A stretch of 64,000 bases of DNA from Larkinella sp049445795 (GCF_049445795.1 NZ_JBMSDT010000013.1:124001-188000), one strand, 5' to 3'. Shown: positions 7,523-16,546, numbered from the stretch's first letter. Notes: generated by a model from the letters alone, not told the origin. Program-made: numbers and translations.

Positions 7523-9925
7523 ATGAAAGGGAGATTTAAGCTATTGCTTGCCGGATTGACCACAATAGTATTTGGCACGCAGGCGCAACCGCCATCAACC
7601 ACGTACAAGGCCAACGATCGGTTTGAACAGATGGGGCCACTGCTGCCCACACCCAATACCTTTCGGACCGCTTCCGGCTCACCGGGTCGGGATTTTTTCC
7701 AGAACCGGGCCGATTACGACATCAAAGTCGAACTCGACGACGCCAACCAGAAAATTATCGGGACGGAAACCGTTACCTACTTCAACAACTCCCCCGACGA
7801 ACTGAAGTACATCTGGCTCCAACTGGATCAGAATTTGTTCGAAAAAGGCTCCATCGGCGGTATGACGCGAACCGGAAGCGTGAACGAGAACGGGATGTCG
7901 GCGGCTTCGCTGAATGCGCTGACAGCCACCGGTGGCCGGGCGGGACGGAACAATGGCCCGGATCGGGAGTACGGTTACAAAATCACGGCGGTTAAAGATA
8001 AAACCGGGAAACCGCTGAAATACACCGTCAACGGAACCATGATGCGGCTCGACTTGCCCGCGCCCCTCAAACCGGGTCAGAACTTCGTTTTCGGCGTTGA
8101 CTGGAACTACCTGATCACGGAATACTACGGTCGGAGCGGCTATGAATTTTTCCCGAAAGATGGGAATTACAACTACTTCATCGCCCACTGGTTTCCGCGT
8201 CTGGCCGCTTATGACGATGTAAACGGCTGGCAGCACAAGCAGTTTTTGGGCCAGGGCGAGTTTACGCTCATCTTCGGCAACTACAAAGTCGCCATCACCG
8301 TGCCCAACGACCACGTTGTGGCCGCCACCGGCGAATGCCTGAATTACAAGCAGGTACTGACGGCAACCCAGCAGCAGCGGATGCAGAAAGCCGCCAACTC
8401 GAAAACCCCAGTGGTCATCGTGACGCAGGCCGAAGCGGAAGCCGCCGAGAAGGCTAAACCTACCGGCAAGAAAACCTGGATTTACAAAGCCGACAACGTG
8501 CGCGATTTTGCGTTTGCCTCTTCCCGTAAATTCATCTGGGACGCCATGCAAACCGATGTCTACGGCGATGGGCGCAAAATCTGGAGCATGTCATATTATT
8601 CGAAAGAAGGCAACCCGCTGTGGGGACAGTATTCGACCCGGGCGGTGGAGCACACCTTGCGCTCGTACGGAAACCGTACCTTTAAGTACCCGTATCCGGT
8701 GGCCATCTCCTGCCACGCGACGCCGGGTGGAGGGATGGAATACCCGATGATCAGCTTCAACGGTGGTCGGCCCGAACCCGATGGCACCTACTCGGAATCC
8801 GTGAAAGCCGGGATGATCGGGGTGATTATTCACGAGGTGGGCCACAACTTCTTCCCGATGATCGTCAACTCGGACGAGCGGCAGTGGACCTGGATGGACG
8901 AAGGGCTGAACACGTTCTGTCAGTATCTTGCCGAAAAAGAATGGGATTACAACTTCCCGACCCGGCGTGGGGAACCGAACCAGATTGTGGATTACATGAA
9001 ATCGGATAAATCGGTGTTGTCGCCGATCATGACCTCGTCCGATAACGTGATTAGCCTCGGGCCGAATGCCTACGCAAAACCGGCTACGGCGCTGAACATC
9101 CTGCGCGAAACCGTCATGGGCCGCGAACTGTTCGACTACGCCTTTAAAGAATACTCAAAACGCTGGATGTTTAAGAACCCCACCCCCGCCGACTTCTTCC
9201 GCACGATGGAAGATGCGTCCGGCGTCGACTTGGACTGGTTCTGGAAAGGCTGGTTCTACGGCGTCGAAGCCGTCGATCAGGATTTGGTCGAAGTCGACTG
9301 GTTTACGATCAACACCCAGAACCCTGAAGTCGAGAAAGCTCTGGCCCGCTCGGAAGCGCAGGCTAAGGCCAAAACTATGAGCAAGATCCGGGATGCGGCT
9401 ACCAAAGACCAAAGCGTCGTGGCCCAGGATTCGACCATGAAAGACTTCTACAATAGCTACGATCCCTACGCCGTGACGGATGCCGACCGGAAACGTTACC
9501 AGGATTACCTGGCGACGCTGAGTGAGGAGGAGCGCAAGACGCTGGAATCGAAGAACAACTTTTACACCTTGACGCTGAAGAACAAAGGCGGTTTGCCCAT
9601 GCCGGTGATCATTCGGATGCAGTTTGAGGACGGCACGGATTCGGTGGCTCGTTTTCCGGCGGAGATCTGGCGATTCAACGATGCACAGATCAACAAGGTG
9701 ATTGCGACCTCGAAGAAAGTGACGCAGTGGACGCTGGACCCCTTCCAGGAGATTGCCGACATCGATACGGAAAACAACGCCTTCCCGCGTGTTTCAAAAC
9801 CGACGCGGTTCCAGTTGTACAAGCAGCAGCGCAGTCCATATGCTCCGCAGGGACCCAATCCGATGCAGCAGCAACGGCAAGCAACGCAACCCCCGGCGCG
9901 CCAGGGCGGAGCGAGTAAGAATTAA
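7523..9925 (+). CDS. secreted M1 family metallopeptidase
   Basis: An 800-residue zinc aminopeptidase-like protein with a signal peptide (cleavage near GTQAQ, residue 22-23). The zinc site is visible: HEVGHNFF starting at residue 437 and the third ligand Glu 19 residues later in WMDEGLNTF. The GxMEN substrate-anchoring motif of M1 enzymes appears as GGGMEYP, so the usual Asn is Tyr, as in several secreted Bacteroidota M1 proteins. N-terminal beta domain about 50-270, catalytic domain about 330-570, then a C-terminal region ending in a Gln/Pro-rich tail (QGPNPMQQQRQATQPP) with no sorting domain. It probably trims peptides in the periplasm or at the cell surface. Transcribed alone; the tRNA gene follows. 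Confidence 0.93.
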   Translation: MKGRFKLLLAGLTTIVFGTQAQPPSTTYKANDRFEQMGPLLPTPNTFRTASGSPGRDFFQNRADYDIKVELDDANQKIIGTETVTYFNNSPDELKYIWLQLDQNLFEKGSIGGMTRTGSVNENGMSAASLNALTATGGRAGRNNGPDREYGYKITAVKDKTGKPLKYTVNGTMMRLDLPAPLKPGQNFVFGVDWNYLITEYYGRSGYEFFPKDGNYNYFIAHWFPRLAAYDDVNGWQHKQFLGQGEFTLIFGNYKVAITVPNDHVVAATGECLNYKQVLTATQQQRMQKAANSKTPVVIVTQAEAEAAEKAKPTGKKTWIYKADNVRDFAFASSRKFIWDAMQTDVYGDGRKIWSMSYYSKEGNPLWGQYSTRAVEHTLRSYGNRTFKYPYPVAISCHATPGGGMEYPMISFNGGRPEPDGTYSESVKAGMIGVIIHEVGHNFFPMIVNSDERQWTWMDEGLNTFCQYLAEKEWDYNFPTRRGEPNQIVDYMKSDKSVLSPIMTSSDNVISLGPNAYAKPATALNILRETVMGRELFDYAFKEYSKRWMFKNPTPADFFRTMEDASGVDLDWFWKGWFYGVEAVDQDLVEVDWFTINTQNPEVEKALARSEAQAKAKTMSKIRDAATKDQSVVAQDSTMKDFYNSYDPYAVTDADRKRYQDYLATLSEEERKTLESKNNFYTLTLKNKGGLPMPVIIRMQFEDGTDSVARFPAEIWRFNDAQINKVIATSKKVTQWTLDPFQEIADIDTENNAFPRVSKPTRFQLYKQQRSPYAPQGPNPMQQQRQATQPPARQGGASKN

Positions 9926-10000
9926 GAATGAACAGGGAATAGGGGCTGAGACGAGATTCTTTCCGTTGTTCCTTGTTCATTAGTCATTATTCATTACCTT
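9921..10000. repeat. iterated-word intergenic hairpin (ATTCATTA type)
   Basis: The spacer between the M1 gene and the tRNA contains AATGAACAGGGAAT-like words on one arm (about 9921-9940) and TTCCTTGTTCATTAGTCATTATTCATTA on the other (about 9969-9997, shown here as its words TTGTTCATTAG and TCATTATTCATTA). The two arms are partly complementary. The pattern matches other word-type spacers in the window but the pairing is weaker. Confidence 0.55.
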
Positions 10001-10011
10001 TGCCCCCGATT

Positions 10012-10085
10012 CGGGATGTAGCACAGCCAGGTAGTGTACTTGCATGGGGTGCAAGGGGTCGTGGGTTCGAATCCCGCCATCCCGA
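10012..10085 (+). tRNA. tRNA-Pro (anticodon GGG)
   Basis: A 74-base cloverleaf: acceptor arm CGGGATG / CATCCCG with discriminator A, D arm GCAC...GTGT, anticodon stem CTTGC / GCAAG with loop ATGGGGT giving anticodon GGG, and T arm GTGGG TTCGAAT CCCGC. The GGG anticodon reads CCC and CCU proline codons. The C1-G72 first pair is characteristic of bacterial tRNA-Pro. The 3' CCA is not encoded. An intrinsic terminator follows directly. Confidence 0.96.
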
Positions 10086-10092
10086 CTGGCTC

Positions 10093-10128
10093 AAGGCGAA
10101 ACAGAACCTCTTCTGTTTCGCCTTTTTT
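10093..10128 (+). terminator. rho-independent terminator after tRNA-Pro
   Basis: AAGGCGAAACAG (10093-10104) pairs with CTGTTTCGCCTT (10112-10123 region) around a short loop and is followed by a T-run. It lies 8 bases after the tRNA. On the other strand it can also end transcription of the convergent DUF4199 gene. Confidence 0.85.
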
Positions 10129-10136
10129 GTTTTGGC

Positions 10137-10667
10137 TTATGCCGGTTGCATCCGGTTGTTTTTCTTCAACAGAAACGCACAAATCAGCGAAATTACCAGG
10201 CCCACCGGCACAACTTCGGCATACGTCAGTACAATCACCATCAGCGGATTCTGATACATCTCTTTGTAGCCCTTCATTTCCTGCGCTTTGGCAGTTAGCT
10301 CGGTGGCGCTGGCTCCGGCGGTTTTAGCTTCCTTTAGCACATGAGCCGTGTATTTATCCATGAAATCCGGGATAAACAGATAGTAGTCGATCAGCCAGAC
10401 CAGTACGTACATCGTCGACGCAATGAGCGTGATAAACAGCCCGATTTTGAAAGCCTTCCCGAACGAAATTACGCGGTCGTTGTAGTTGTCCCGATAGTTT
10501 TTTATGCCAACGAAAATCAGCGAAAAAGCCAGCACCATCGACGCATAGCCCAGCGCCATGTTGCCTTCGAAATTCTCGTTCTGATAGCACATCGCTGTCG
10601 AAATCACCATCACGGCCGTCAGGATCAAACCAGCGATGAGTCCGCAAACCAGAATGATTTTTTTCAT
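10137..10667 (-). CDS. DUF4199 family membrane protein
   Basis: A 176-residue integral membrane protein with four predicted helices: about 4-24, 38-58, 73-96 and 142-166. The stretch NYRDNYNDRVISFGKAFKIG between helices 2 and 3 is the recognisable DUF4199 core, common in Bacteroidota. The region between helices 3 and 4 is a long loop rich in Ala and Lys (KEAKTAGASATELTAKAQEMKG). The function is unknown. It follows the LuxR-type gene on the same strand at a distance of 114 bases and may be co-transcribed, but no promoter or terminator settles this. Confidence 0.85.
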   Translation of the reverse strand: MKKIILVCGLIAGLILTAVMVISTAMCYQNENFEGNMALGYASMVLAFSLIFVGIKNYRDNYNDRVISFGKAFKIGLFITLIASTMYVLVWLIDYYLFIPDFMDKYTAHVLKEAKTAGASATELTAKAQEMKGYKEMYQNPLMVIVLTYAEVVPVGLVISLICAFLLKKNNRMQPA

Positions 10668-10781
10668 ACGAATAAACAGTTGTTGGTTGGGACAAAATTG
10701 GGAGAGTGGCCGGTTTTTCGGCTCATTCTTTCGGGTGATTTGTCAAACCGCGCCCAAAAATCATGCTTAAGCACGAGCTGT

Positions 10782-11249
10782 TCAGGGAATCAGCCGGAGC
10801 CGTTTGGCTTTCTCGATGGCCTGTGTCCGGCGTTTCACGTCCAGCTTTTCCAGCACGTTCGAGGAATGCGTTTTGATGGTGTTGAGTGAGACGAACAGCC
10901 GGGCCGCAATTTCCTGGTTGCTCAGGCCTTCGGCCATCAGGTGCAGCACTTCCAGTTCGCGTTTACTCAGGCCGGTTTTCGTCAGTTCCTGCTCATTGAG
11001 TACAAAACCGCTCGTGGGAGCGTAAATTTCTTTTTCAACAACAACCGTCTCGATTCTAGGTCGAGTGAGTTTCATCGCCAGCCAGATGCCCAACCCGGTA
11101 AACAATAGGGCAATCGCACCGATGTAAACTTCAAAGGCATGGTTCACAATCACGAACCGCAACTCCAGCCATTTCAGCAAGAACAGCAACAGCGCCAGCG
11201 AAATTCCGTACAGAACAGTGTGCTTGTTTCGGAGCAAAAAGTTGAGCAT
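10782..11249 (-). CDS. membrane-anchored LuxR-type transcriptional regulator
   Basis: A 155-residue protein with two N-terminal membrane helices (about 12-31 and 37-59), a short linker, and a C-terminal LuxR/GerE helix-turn-helix domain from about residue 88 (LSKRELEVLHLMAEGLSNQE, then ARLFVSLNTIKTHSSNVLEK). There is no receiver or PAS domain, so DNA binding is joined directly to a membrane anchor. Such small membrane-bound LuxR proteins occur in Bacteroidota, but their signal is unknown. It is the last-but-one gene of a long minus-strand run that starts with the glucuronate genes, 57 bases from the enolase-superfamily gene, so it might control or be co-expressed with them. That link is inference. 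Confidence 0.88.
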   Translation of the reverse strand: MLNFLLRNKHTVLYGISLALLLFLLKWLELRFVIVNHAFEVYIGAIALLFTGLGIWLAMKLTRPRIETVVVEKEIYAPTSGFVLNEQELTKTGLSKRELEVLHLMAEGLSNQEIAARLFVSLNTIKTHSSNVLEKLDVKRRTQAIEKAKRLRLIP

Positions 11250-11306
11250 AACGAACCTGGCTACGTTACCTGAAAACCAGCGCGACCGACCGTGTGACGG
11301 GCGGTT

Positions 11307-12686
11307 TTAGCGGTCCGCAAAGATAGCCTCGTAATGAGTCGATGGCTCAAAAATACCGCCACTTTGTTCGTAAAAGATTGCGTCGGTCGGGTAGACACCT
11401 TGCTGCGTTTTCGTCCACGAGGCCCCGGCTTTCGGATGGTAACTCATGAGCTTGTCCCAGTTTTTGAAGTACTGGTGCCCGTTGGTTTCCTGCAAGCCGA
11501 CCGTCATGCCCGGAAACGGCGGCAGTCGGGCCGCCACGGCTTTGTTCCAGTCGACCAAGATCGGGTTCACGGTCAGGTCGGCGCAGAAGCAGGGAATCTT
11601 TTTCTCAAATGCCAACTGCGTGATTTTCATGGTCATGCTGAGCGTCTTGGCAATCGCTTTGACCGCAATGGCTGAGTACCCCTGCTCGATCCGGCGGGCG
11701 GCATCTTCCACAGTATGCGCACTTTCATCGGCGGCTACCCGCACGCCGAGGTCGCCGACAAACACCTCGTTAGTTTCCTCAAACGGTTCTTCAATGACCG
11801 CAATCTGCTCGAACGCGCCGATTTTTTTGGCATGATCCAAAAACCGCAGCAGCGTTTCCTTTTTCTCGTAACGCCCGTTGGCGTCGAAATAATACGGGAT
11901 TTTGCCGGTTTTCGTGTAGGGCGTTTCGTAATGACCGATGGCTTTGTGAACGGCCGTCAGAAAGGCGATGTCTTTCTCGATCATCTCGGCCTGTGTGCCC
12001 GCCGACCCGGTTTTCAGCTTCATGATAAAATAGCCTTCATCGGCCGCAGCCTTAATGCGTTCGGCGCTGGTACCGACACTGAACGACGGAATGCTGGCCA
12101 CGGCTTTGTGCCGGTGCGACAAACCGGGTCGATAAGCTGCCGGAATCATGTCGTCGAAGCGAGTCATTTTGTTTTCGTGGGCGTATAGCAACCAGGCGGC
12201 ATTATCGACGCAGACCAGGGCGTTGAGCGCGAAGGTTTTCCGCAAATTCGGGTTGCGGGTAATTTGTTTGCCGTAGACCAGCACTTCTGGCAAAACCGCA
12301 TCCAGCAATGCCACCGGCGTCGTGAACGAGGTGCCTTTAATCAATTGTAAAGCCCGCTCGGTCATGGCGTACATCAGCGCGTTTCCGGCGCTTTCGGAAT
12401 GGGCGGCAAACACGCTCGAATCTGACCACAAAACACCCTGCGTTCCCAGCCCGATTTTCCGGATGCCGGACTCCGATTCGAGCATCGCCATCGTCTGCCA
12501 ACTGTCGGTAATGGCACTGCCTTTGAACCGGTACGGATTCAGCGGCTCCCGCTCAAAGTTGGAACTGACGTTCTTGATTTTGATCGTCGCCAGCGGTTTT
12601 TGGGAGGCTTCCAATTTCGGTGAAAAACCAGCTAGGCCAGCGGTTATCAGCGTGCCTGTTCGTTCAACAAATTCCCGGCGGTTCAT
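11307..12686 (-). CDS. enolase-superfamily protein (mandelate racemase/MLE type), exported
   Basis: A 459-residue enolase-superfamily protein. Catalytic and metal positions are visible: MKLKTG (KxK), YYFDANG (first metal Asp), VIEEPFEE (Glu) and AADESAH (third ligand and following residues). The start at 12686 gives MNRREFVERTGTLITAGLAG, a Tat-like leader with paired Arg and a hydrophobic stretch; an upstream in-frame GTG at 12698 lies in a REP palindrome and is disfavoured. Members dehydrate or epimerise acid sugars or dipeptides after abstracting an alpha proton; the substrate is not determined by these motifs. Its position at the 3' end of the glucuronate gene run suggests a sugar acid. 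It is distinct from the ManD-like protein at 19377-20651. Confidence 0.85.
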   Translation of the reverse strand: MNRREFVERTGTLITAGLAGFSPKLEASQKPLATIKIKNVSSNFEREPLNPYRFKGSAITDSWQTMAMLESESGIRKIGLGTQGVLWSDSSVFAAHSESAGNALMYAMTERALQLIKGTSFTTPVALLDAVLPEVLVYGKQITRNPNLRKTFALNALVCVDNAAWLLYAHENKMTRFDDMIPAAYRPGLSHRHKAVASIPSFSVGTSAERIKAAADEGYFIMKLKTGSAGTQAEMIEKDIAFLTAVHKAIGHYETPYTKTGKIPYYFDANGRYEKKETLLRFLDHAKKIGAFEQIAVIEEPFEETNEVFVGDLGVRVAADESAHTVEDAARRIEQGYSAIAVKAIAKTLSMTMKITQLAFEKKIPCFCADLTVNPILVDWNKAVAARLPPFPGMTVGLQETNGHQYFKNWDKLMSYHPKAGASWTKTQQGVYPTDAIFYEQSGGIFEPSTHYEAIFADR

Positions 12687-12690
12687 ATCC

Positions 12691-12774
12691 GTACCCACGG
12701 ACTTCAGTCCGTGTTTTTATAGCTAACTATTTGATTGAGTGAACACAAAAACACGGACTGAAGTCCGTGGGTAC
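12691..12774. repeat. inverted pair of REP-like palindromes (perfect 28-base arms)
   Basis: Arms 12691-12718 and 12747-12774 are perfect reverse complements. Each arm contains the palindrome CACGGACTTCAGTCCGTG bordered by GTACCC. The outer end of the second arm touches the stop codon of the upstream sugar phosphate isomerase gene (stop at 12774-12776), and the first arm begins 4 bases from the next start codon. The whole intercistronic space is therefore repeat. Confidence 0.92.
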
Positions 12775-13646
12775 TATTTCACCATCTTCTCAAAAAGCTG
12801 CCGCTGTTCGATCAAGGACGCGATTTTATCGGGTGGATTGGTGTGGCATTCGAGCAGCACCCAGCCTTTATAATCCGCCCCGGCCAACAAATCCATCAAC
12901 TGCTGAAACGGATAATTCGGGTCGTTGAACTCGCGGACGTGGCAGGTGTCGCCGAGCCGGTTTTTCACCAGATTGAAGTTGTATTCCAGCCCTTTGCCGT
13001 TCAAATCCTGTTTGTTGCTGTTCCAGCAAACCGTCGCGTTGCGGTTGGGCGCGTGGTCCATGATGGTTTTGATGTTGGGCAATTCCTGCGTTTCGTTACC
13101 GTGGACTTCCAGCCGGAGTTGCTGCCCGAAATCGGCCGCGTATTTTGCCAGTTCGTCCAACGAACGTCCGATCTGCTCCAGCGTTTTTTCAACCGGCACC
13201 CCTTTATGAAGCTGGTTCGGTTTTACCTTGACACCCGAGCCGCCCACATCGGCGCTGAGCCGGATAAACTCTTTTGTGCGCTCGATGGATTTTCGCAATT
13301 GTTCCTGATCCGGGTAATCGTACTGCTGGTTGGTGCCCAGTCCTACGAGTTTGACCGGACTATCGGCAAACCGCTTTTTCACCTCCTGCCGCTCGGCCGC
13401 CGACAGGTTAGGCATTACGCCGTGGGCGTGCTCGACCCGCAACTCGGCCCCGCCGATGCCCGCCGTCGTGCAGTTCTGGATCAGCGTCGGAACGTCCCAA
13501 TCTTTGCCCCACAGGTAGGTCACCATCCCGAGTTTCATCTTCGATTTCTTCCCGCCCAGGGCCGAAGCAACCGTTGGACTTGCCAGCAACGAGGCTCCGG
13601 CCAGCAAGGACAGGTTTTCGAGAAAAGTTTTTCGATTCATATTCAT
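12774..13646 (-). CDS. sugar phosphate isomerase/epimerase family protein (TIM barrel), exported
   Basis: A 290-residue member of the xylose isomerase-like TIM-barrel (AP endonuclease 2) superfamily. After an export leader (MNMNRKTFLENLSLLAGASL, cleavage near ASA) come barrel strands with likely metal ligands: AELRVEHAHG, LRLEVHGNET, VCWNSNKQD and WVLLECHTNP near the C terminus. Bacteroidota carry many such exported proteins next to dehydrogenases and enolase-superfamily proteins in sugar-processing loci. The reaction is not known. It lies 13 bases from the SDR gene upstream in the transcription order, so they are very likely co-transcribed. Confidence 0.85.
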   Translation of the reverse strand: MNMNRKTFLENLSLLAGASLLASPTVASALGGKKSKMKLGMVTYLWGKDWDVPTLIQNCTTAGIGGAELRVEHAHGVMPNLSAAERQEVKKRFADSPVKLVGLGTNQQYDYPDQEQLRKSIERTKEFIRLSADVGGSGVKVKPNQLHKGVPVEKTLEQIGRSLDELAKYAADFGQQLRLEVHGNETQELPNIKTIMDHAPNRNATVCWNSNKQDLNGKGLEYNFNLVKNRLGDTCHVREFNDPNYPFQQLMDLLAGADYKGWVLLECHTNPPDKIASLIEQRQLFEKMVK

Positions 13647-13658
13647 ACGTCAGGGTTG

Positions 13659-14441
13659 TCAGAATCCAATTGAATTGCCACCATCGACGGGCAGCGACGC
13701 GCCGGTTATGTAGCGGGCGGCTTCCGACGACAGAAAAACGGCGGCATAACCGATGTCTTCCGGTTTACCAAAATGACCCATCGGCGTCCGGCGCATGGCC
13801 CGGTCGCGTCGGTCGGGGTCACCGCCCATCGCTTTTTTGCTCATCTCGGTTTCGATAAAACCCGGCGCAATGGCGTTGACACGGACATTGTGGGGCGAAA
13901 ACTCCGACGCCAGCACTTTCACCATCCCTTCCACGCCCGATTTAGAAGCGGCATAAGCGGCCACCCGGTCGATGCCGTAATAAGCCGCCATCGACGAAAT
14001 CATCAGAATCGAACCGCTGCGCCGGGGCACCATCCGCCGGGCGCAGGCCCGCGTTAGGGCAAAAACCGCATTGAGGTTGGTCTGAATGATGCGGTTAAAT
14101 TCCTCGTCGGTGACCTCCAGCGCCGGTTTTTTTAGATTAATTCCGGCGTTGTTCACCAGAATGTCGATGGGGCCGAGCGTCGTCTCGATTTGCTCCACCA
14201 GGCCGTCCAGCCCCGCCAGGTCGGCCACGTCGTTGACGAAATAATGGGCGTTGGGGCCGAGCTTTTCAACGGCTTCCCGCAGCGGTTCTTCCCGTCGACC
14301 GGTTATTACGACGCGGGCACCCGCCTGCACCAGGCAGCGGGCAATATCAAAACCAATGCCGGTACCGCCCCCAGTAATCAGGGCCAACTTGCCAGTTAAT
14401 GAAAAAGCAGAGGAATTGCGTTGATTTTCTGATGGTTGCAC
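13659..14441 (-). CDS. SDR family oxidoreductase (possible D-mannonate oxidoreductase)
   Basis: A 260-residue short-chain dehydrogenase. Motifs: TGGGTGIG (cofactor glycine motif, about residues 25-32), NNAG, SSM followed by YAASK (catalytic Ser, Tyr and Lys), and the C-terminal substrate region ending PVDGGNSIGF. The frame stays open to 14675, but that part overlaps the alpha-glucuronidase gene and codes for low-quality sequence; the GTG at 14441 is the sensible start, 20 bases after that gene's stop. Because mannonate dehydratase and alpha-glucuronidase are next to it and no classical UxuB is present, it may reduce fructuronate to mannonate. That role is inferred from context. Confidence 0.87.
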   Translation of the reverse strand: MQPSENQRNSSAFSLTGKLALITGGGTGIGFDIARCLVQAGARVVITGRREEPLREAVEKLGPNAHYFVNDVADLAGLDGLVEQIETTLGPIDILVNNAGINLKKPALEVTDEEFNRIIQTNLNAVFALTRACARRMVPRRSGSILMISSMAAYYGIDRVAAYAASKSGVEGMVKVLASEFSPHNVRVNAIAPGFIETEMSKKAMGGDPDRRDRAMRRTPMGHFGKPEDIGYAAVFLSSEAARYITGASLPVDGGNSIGF

Positions 14442-14461
14442 AATAGGGTCCGTTAATAAAT

Positions 14462-16546
14462 TTACCTCGTTAAATAAACGTCGACTAATTCTTTCACCTC
14501 CCTTAAGGTCCGATCCGGTTTTTTGTACGGGGCCGGAATCGGTTGTTTGGCATACTCCTGCAGGTACAGCACCCAGGCGTCGCGCCACCAGATGGCTTCT
14601 TTCTGCTGCGTTGCCAGCCGACCGGTCACATCGGCAAAGGTCTCGGCATCCACGTCCGGTTTTACCTGCGCCCACTGCTGTTGCAACCAGCGGACCGAAT
14701 CAGCGCCGGTGTAAAACCGGGTGCATAATTCCTCCCACAGCGTTCGGCCCGAGCTGAGTTTTTTGGTCCAGGGAACGTGGTGGAACCAGAGCACATACGG
14801 CAGCGGGCAGGTTTCGAGCTGGTTCCATTGCTTCTGTACCTCCGGGTGGTACTGCGCTAGGGCGTTGCTTCCACTGGCCGTGCGGTCGAAACCTAGCCCA
14901 ATCGAATCGGCGCGGTGGTAGTAAACCGCCGTCCAGTCGGGCCGGGGGCTGCGGTTTTGCCACGGTTCCGGCGCGAAGTGAACGCCCGTCCAGGGCCGCG
15001 AAAGGCCAAGCGGGGTATTATAATTGACGTAAATCTCCCGCGATTTCAGCAGCAGATCGGTAACGGTTTTCACCGACCGGGGTTCCTGCGTCAGCGTCAT
15101 TTTTACCCATTCGTCGGCAATGGCTTCCGACGAAAGCGTGTGGTCCCAGGCCAGCCGCCCGAAGGCATACCAGTTGGCCTGCGCCAGCGGGTGGCCCGTC
15201 CAGTTGCGGTCGGAACCCGTATTGGCAACCCCGGCGATGGCCGTCAGCGGGTACTGGTGCAAACTGCCGTCGATAACTTTTGCCACGGTCGAACCTTTTC
15301 CTGAAACGTACGTATCCGAATCGAGGCACTCTTTAAAAATCGGCGCTTCGTACACGAGGTGCGTGGCAAAACCGAGGTATTCCTGGGTCAACTGAAACTC
15401 CATACCCAGGGGCGTTTTGGGCATCATGCCAAAAACCGGCGAAAACGGTTCGCGGGGCTGAAAATCAATCGGGCCGTTTTTCACCTGCACGATGACGTTT
15501 TTCTCAAACTGTCCGTCCAGCGGTTTAAACTCCTCGTAAGCGGCTTTGAAACGATCGCCATTCGGGTCGGCTTTGTAGACAAACGCCCGCCAGATGACAA
15601 TGCCTTTGTGGGGAGCCAGCGCCTTGGCGAGCATGTTGGCCCCGTCGGCGTGGGTGCGGTTGTAATCCTGCGGCCCCGGCTGGCCTTCCGAATTGGCCTT
15701 GACCAGAAAACCGCCAAAATCCGGGATGAACTTGTAGATTTCGTTTACTTTCTCTGCCCACCATTTGTTTACTTCCGGGTCGAGCGGGTCGGCGGTTTTC
15801 AGGCCGCCGATGGTTCGGGGAGCCGGGAAATACACCGACAGGTACACTTTGATCCCGTACGGCCGAAACACATCCGCCAGCGCGGCCACTTTCTTTAAGT
15901 ATTCAGCCGTTAGAAACCGCGAACTCGCGTTGACATTGTTGACGACGGTTCCGTTGATGCCGACCGACGCATTGGCGCGGGCGTAATCGCGGTAGCGCGG
16001 ATCGATACGCTCGGGCAGTTCGTACCATTTCCAGAGCGACCCACCGGCGTACCCGCGCTCGATGCTGCCATCGTTGTTGTCCCAGTGGTTCAGCATCCGG
16101 TGCTGAATTTTCGGATTGCTGGTCAGTGAGAGGTTGGCGATGGGTTGCTGCGTCTGGAGGTGACGCAGGAAGGCAAAGGCTCCGTACAAAACACCCGCAT
16201 CGGTTTTGCTCGAAATGGTGATGTTCTGTTTGCCCACGATTTGGTAGCCTTCGTCGTTCACCTGCGGCTGGTTCGGATTCGTGCTCAGGACGATGCCGCC
16301 GGTTTTGGCGCTGGCGACAATCGGCACGGTTTTTCCGAGCAAGCCTCGCAAACCGGTCTGCAATTCGTCGGCGGCTGCTTTGAGCGTTGGGCTGTTGCTG
16401 GTCAGCACAATGAACTGGGCCGAACGGGCGTAAGCGGCTCGTTGCCCGGGGTCTTTGATCAGGTCGTACTTCAACCAAAGCCGGTAGCCGTCGTCAGCGC
16501 GGCAAAAGGTGGCGAGTAAGACAAAGAAGAGTATCTTGTATCTCAT
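14462..16546 (-). CDS. GH67 family alpha-glucuronidase
   Basis: A 694-residue alpha-glucuronidase of glycoside hydrolase family 67, which removes (4-O-methyl-)D-glucuronic acid from the ends of xylooligosaccharides. Recognisable blocks: LNHWDNNDGSIERGYAGGSL (about residues 152-171), ARANASVGINGTVVNNVNA, FGGFLVKANSEGQPGPQDYN, and WRAFVYKADP in the central TIM barrel. A signal peptide (MRYKILFFVLLATFCRA) indicates export, probably to the periplasm. The N-terminal beta domain (about 40-140) and C-terminal helical domain (about 480-694) give normal family length. It sits between mannonate dehydratase and the SDR gene; released glucuronate would feed those enzymes after isomerisation. Confidence 0.95.
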   Translation of the reverse strand: MRYKILFFVLLATFCRADDGYRLWLKYDLIKDPGQRAAYARSAQFIVLTSNSPTLKAAADELQTGLRGLLGKTVPIVASAKTGGIVLSTNPNQPQVNDEGYQIVGKQNITISSKTDAGVLYGAFAFLRHLQTQQPIANLSLTSNPKIQHRMLNHWDNNDGSIERGYAGGSLWKWYELPERIDPRYRDYARANASVGINGTVVNNVNASSRFLTAEYLKKVAALADVFRPYGIKVYLSVYFPAPRTIGGLKTADPLDPEVNKWWAEKVNEIYKFIPDFGGFLVKANSEGQPGPQDYNRTHADGANMLAKALAPHKGIVIWRAFVYKADPNGDRFKAAYEEFKPLDGQFEKNVIVQVKNGPIDFQPREPFSPVFGMMPKTPLGMEFQLTQEYLGFATHLVYEAPIFKECLDSDTYVSGKGSTVAKVIDGSLHQYPLTAIAGVANTGSDRNWTGHPLAQANWYAFGRLAWDHTLSSEAIADEWVKMTLTQEPRSVKTVTDLLLKSREIYVNYNTPLGLSRPWTGVHFAPEPWQNRSPRPDWTAVYYHRADSIGLGFDRTASGSNALAQYHPEVQKQWNQLETCPLPYVLWFHHVPWTKKLSSGRTLWEELCTRFYTGADSVRWLQQQWAQVKPDVDAETFADVTGRLATQQKEAIWWRDAWVLYLQEYAKQPIPAPYKKPDRTLREVKELVDVYLTR

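Noticed and set aside
12687..12698. GTG start of the enolase-superfamily gene inside the REP palindrome
   Set aside because: The ATG at 12686 gives a normal twin-arginine-like leader; the GTG adds four residues encoded by the repeat.
14442..14675. Upstream extension of the SDR frame by 78 codons
   Set aside because: It overlaps the alpha-glucuronidase gene and encodes Arg/Gly/Cys-rich sequence unlike an SDR N terminus; a GTG at 14441 fits the family.
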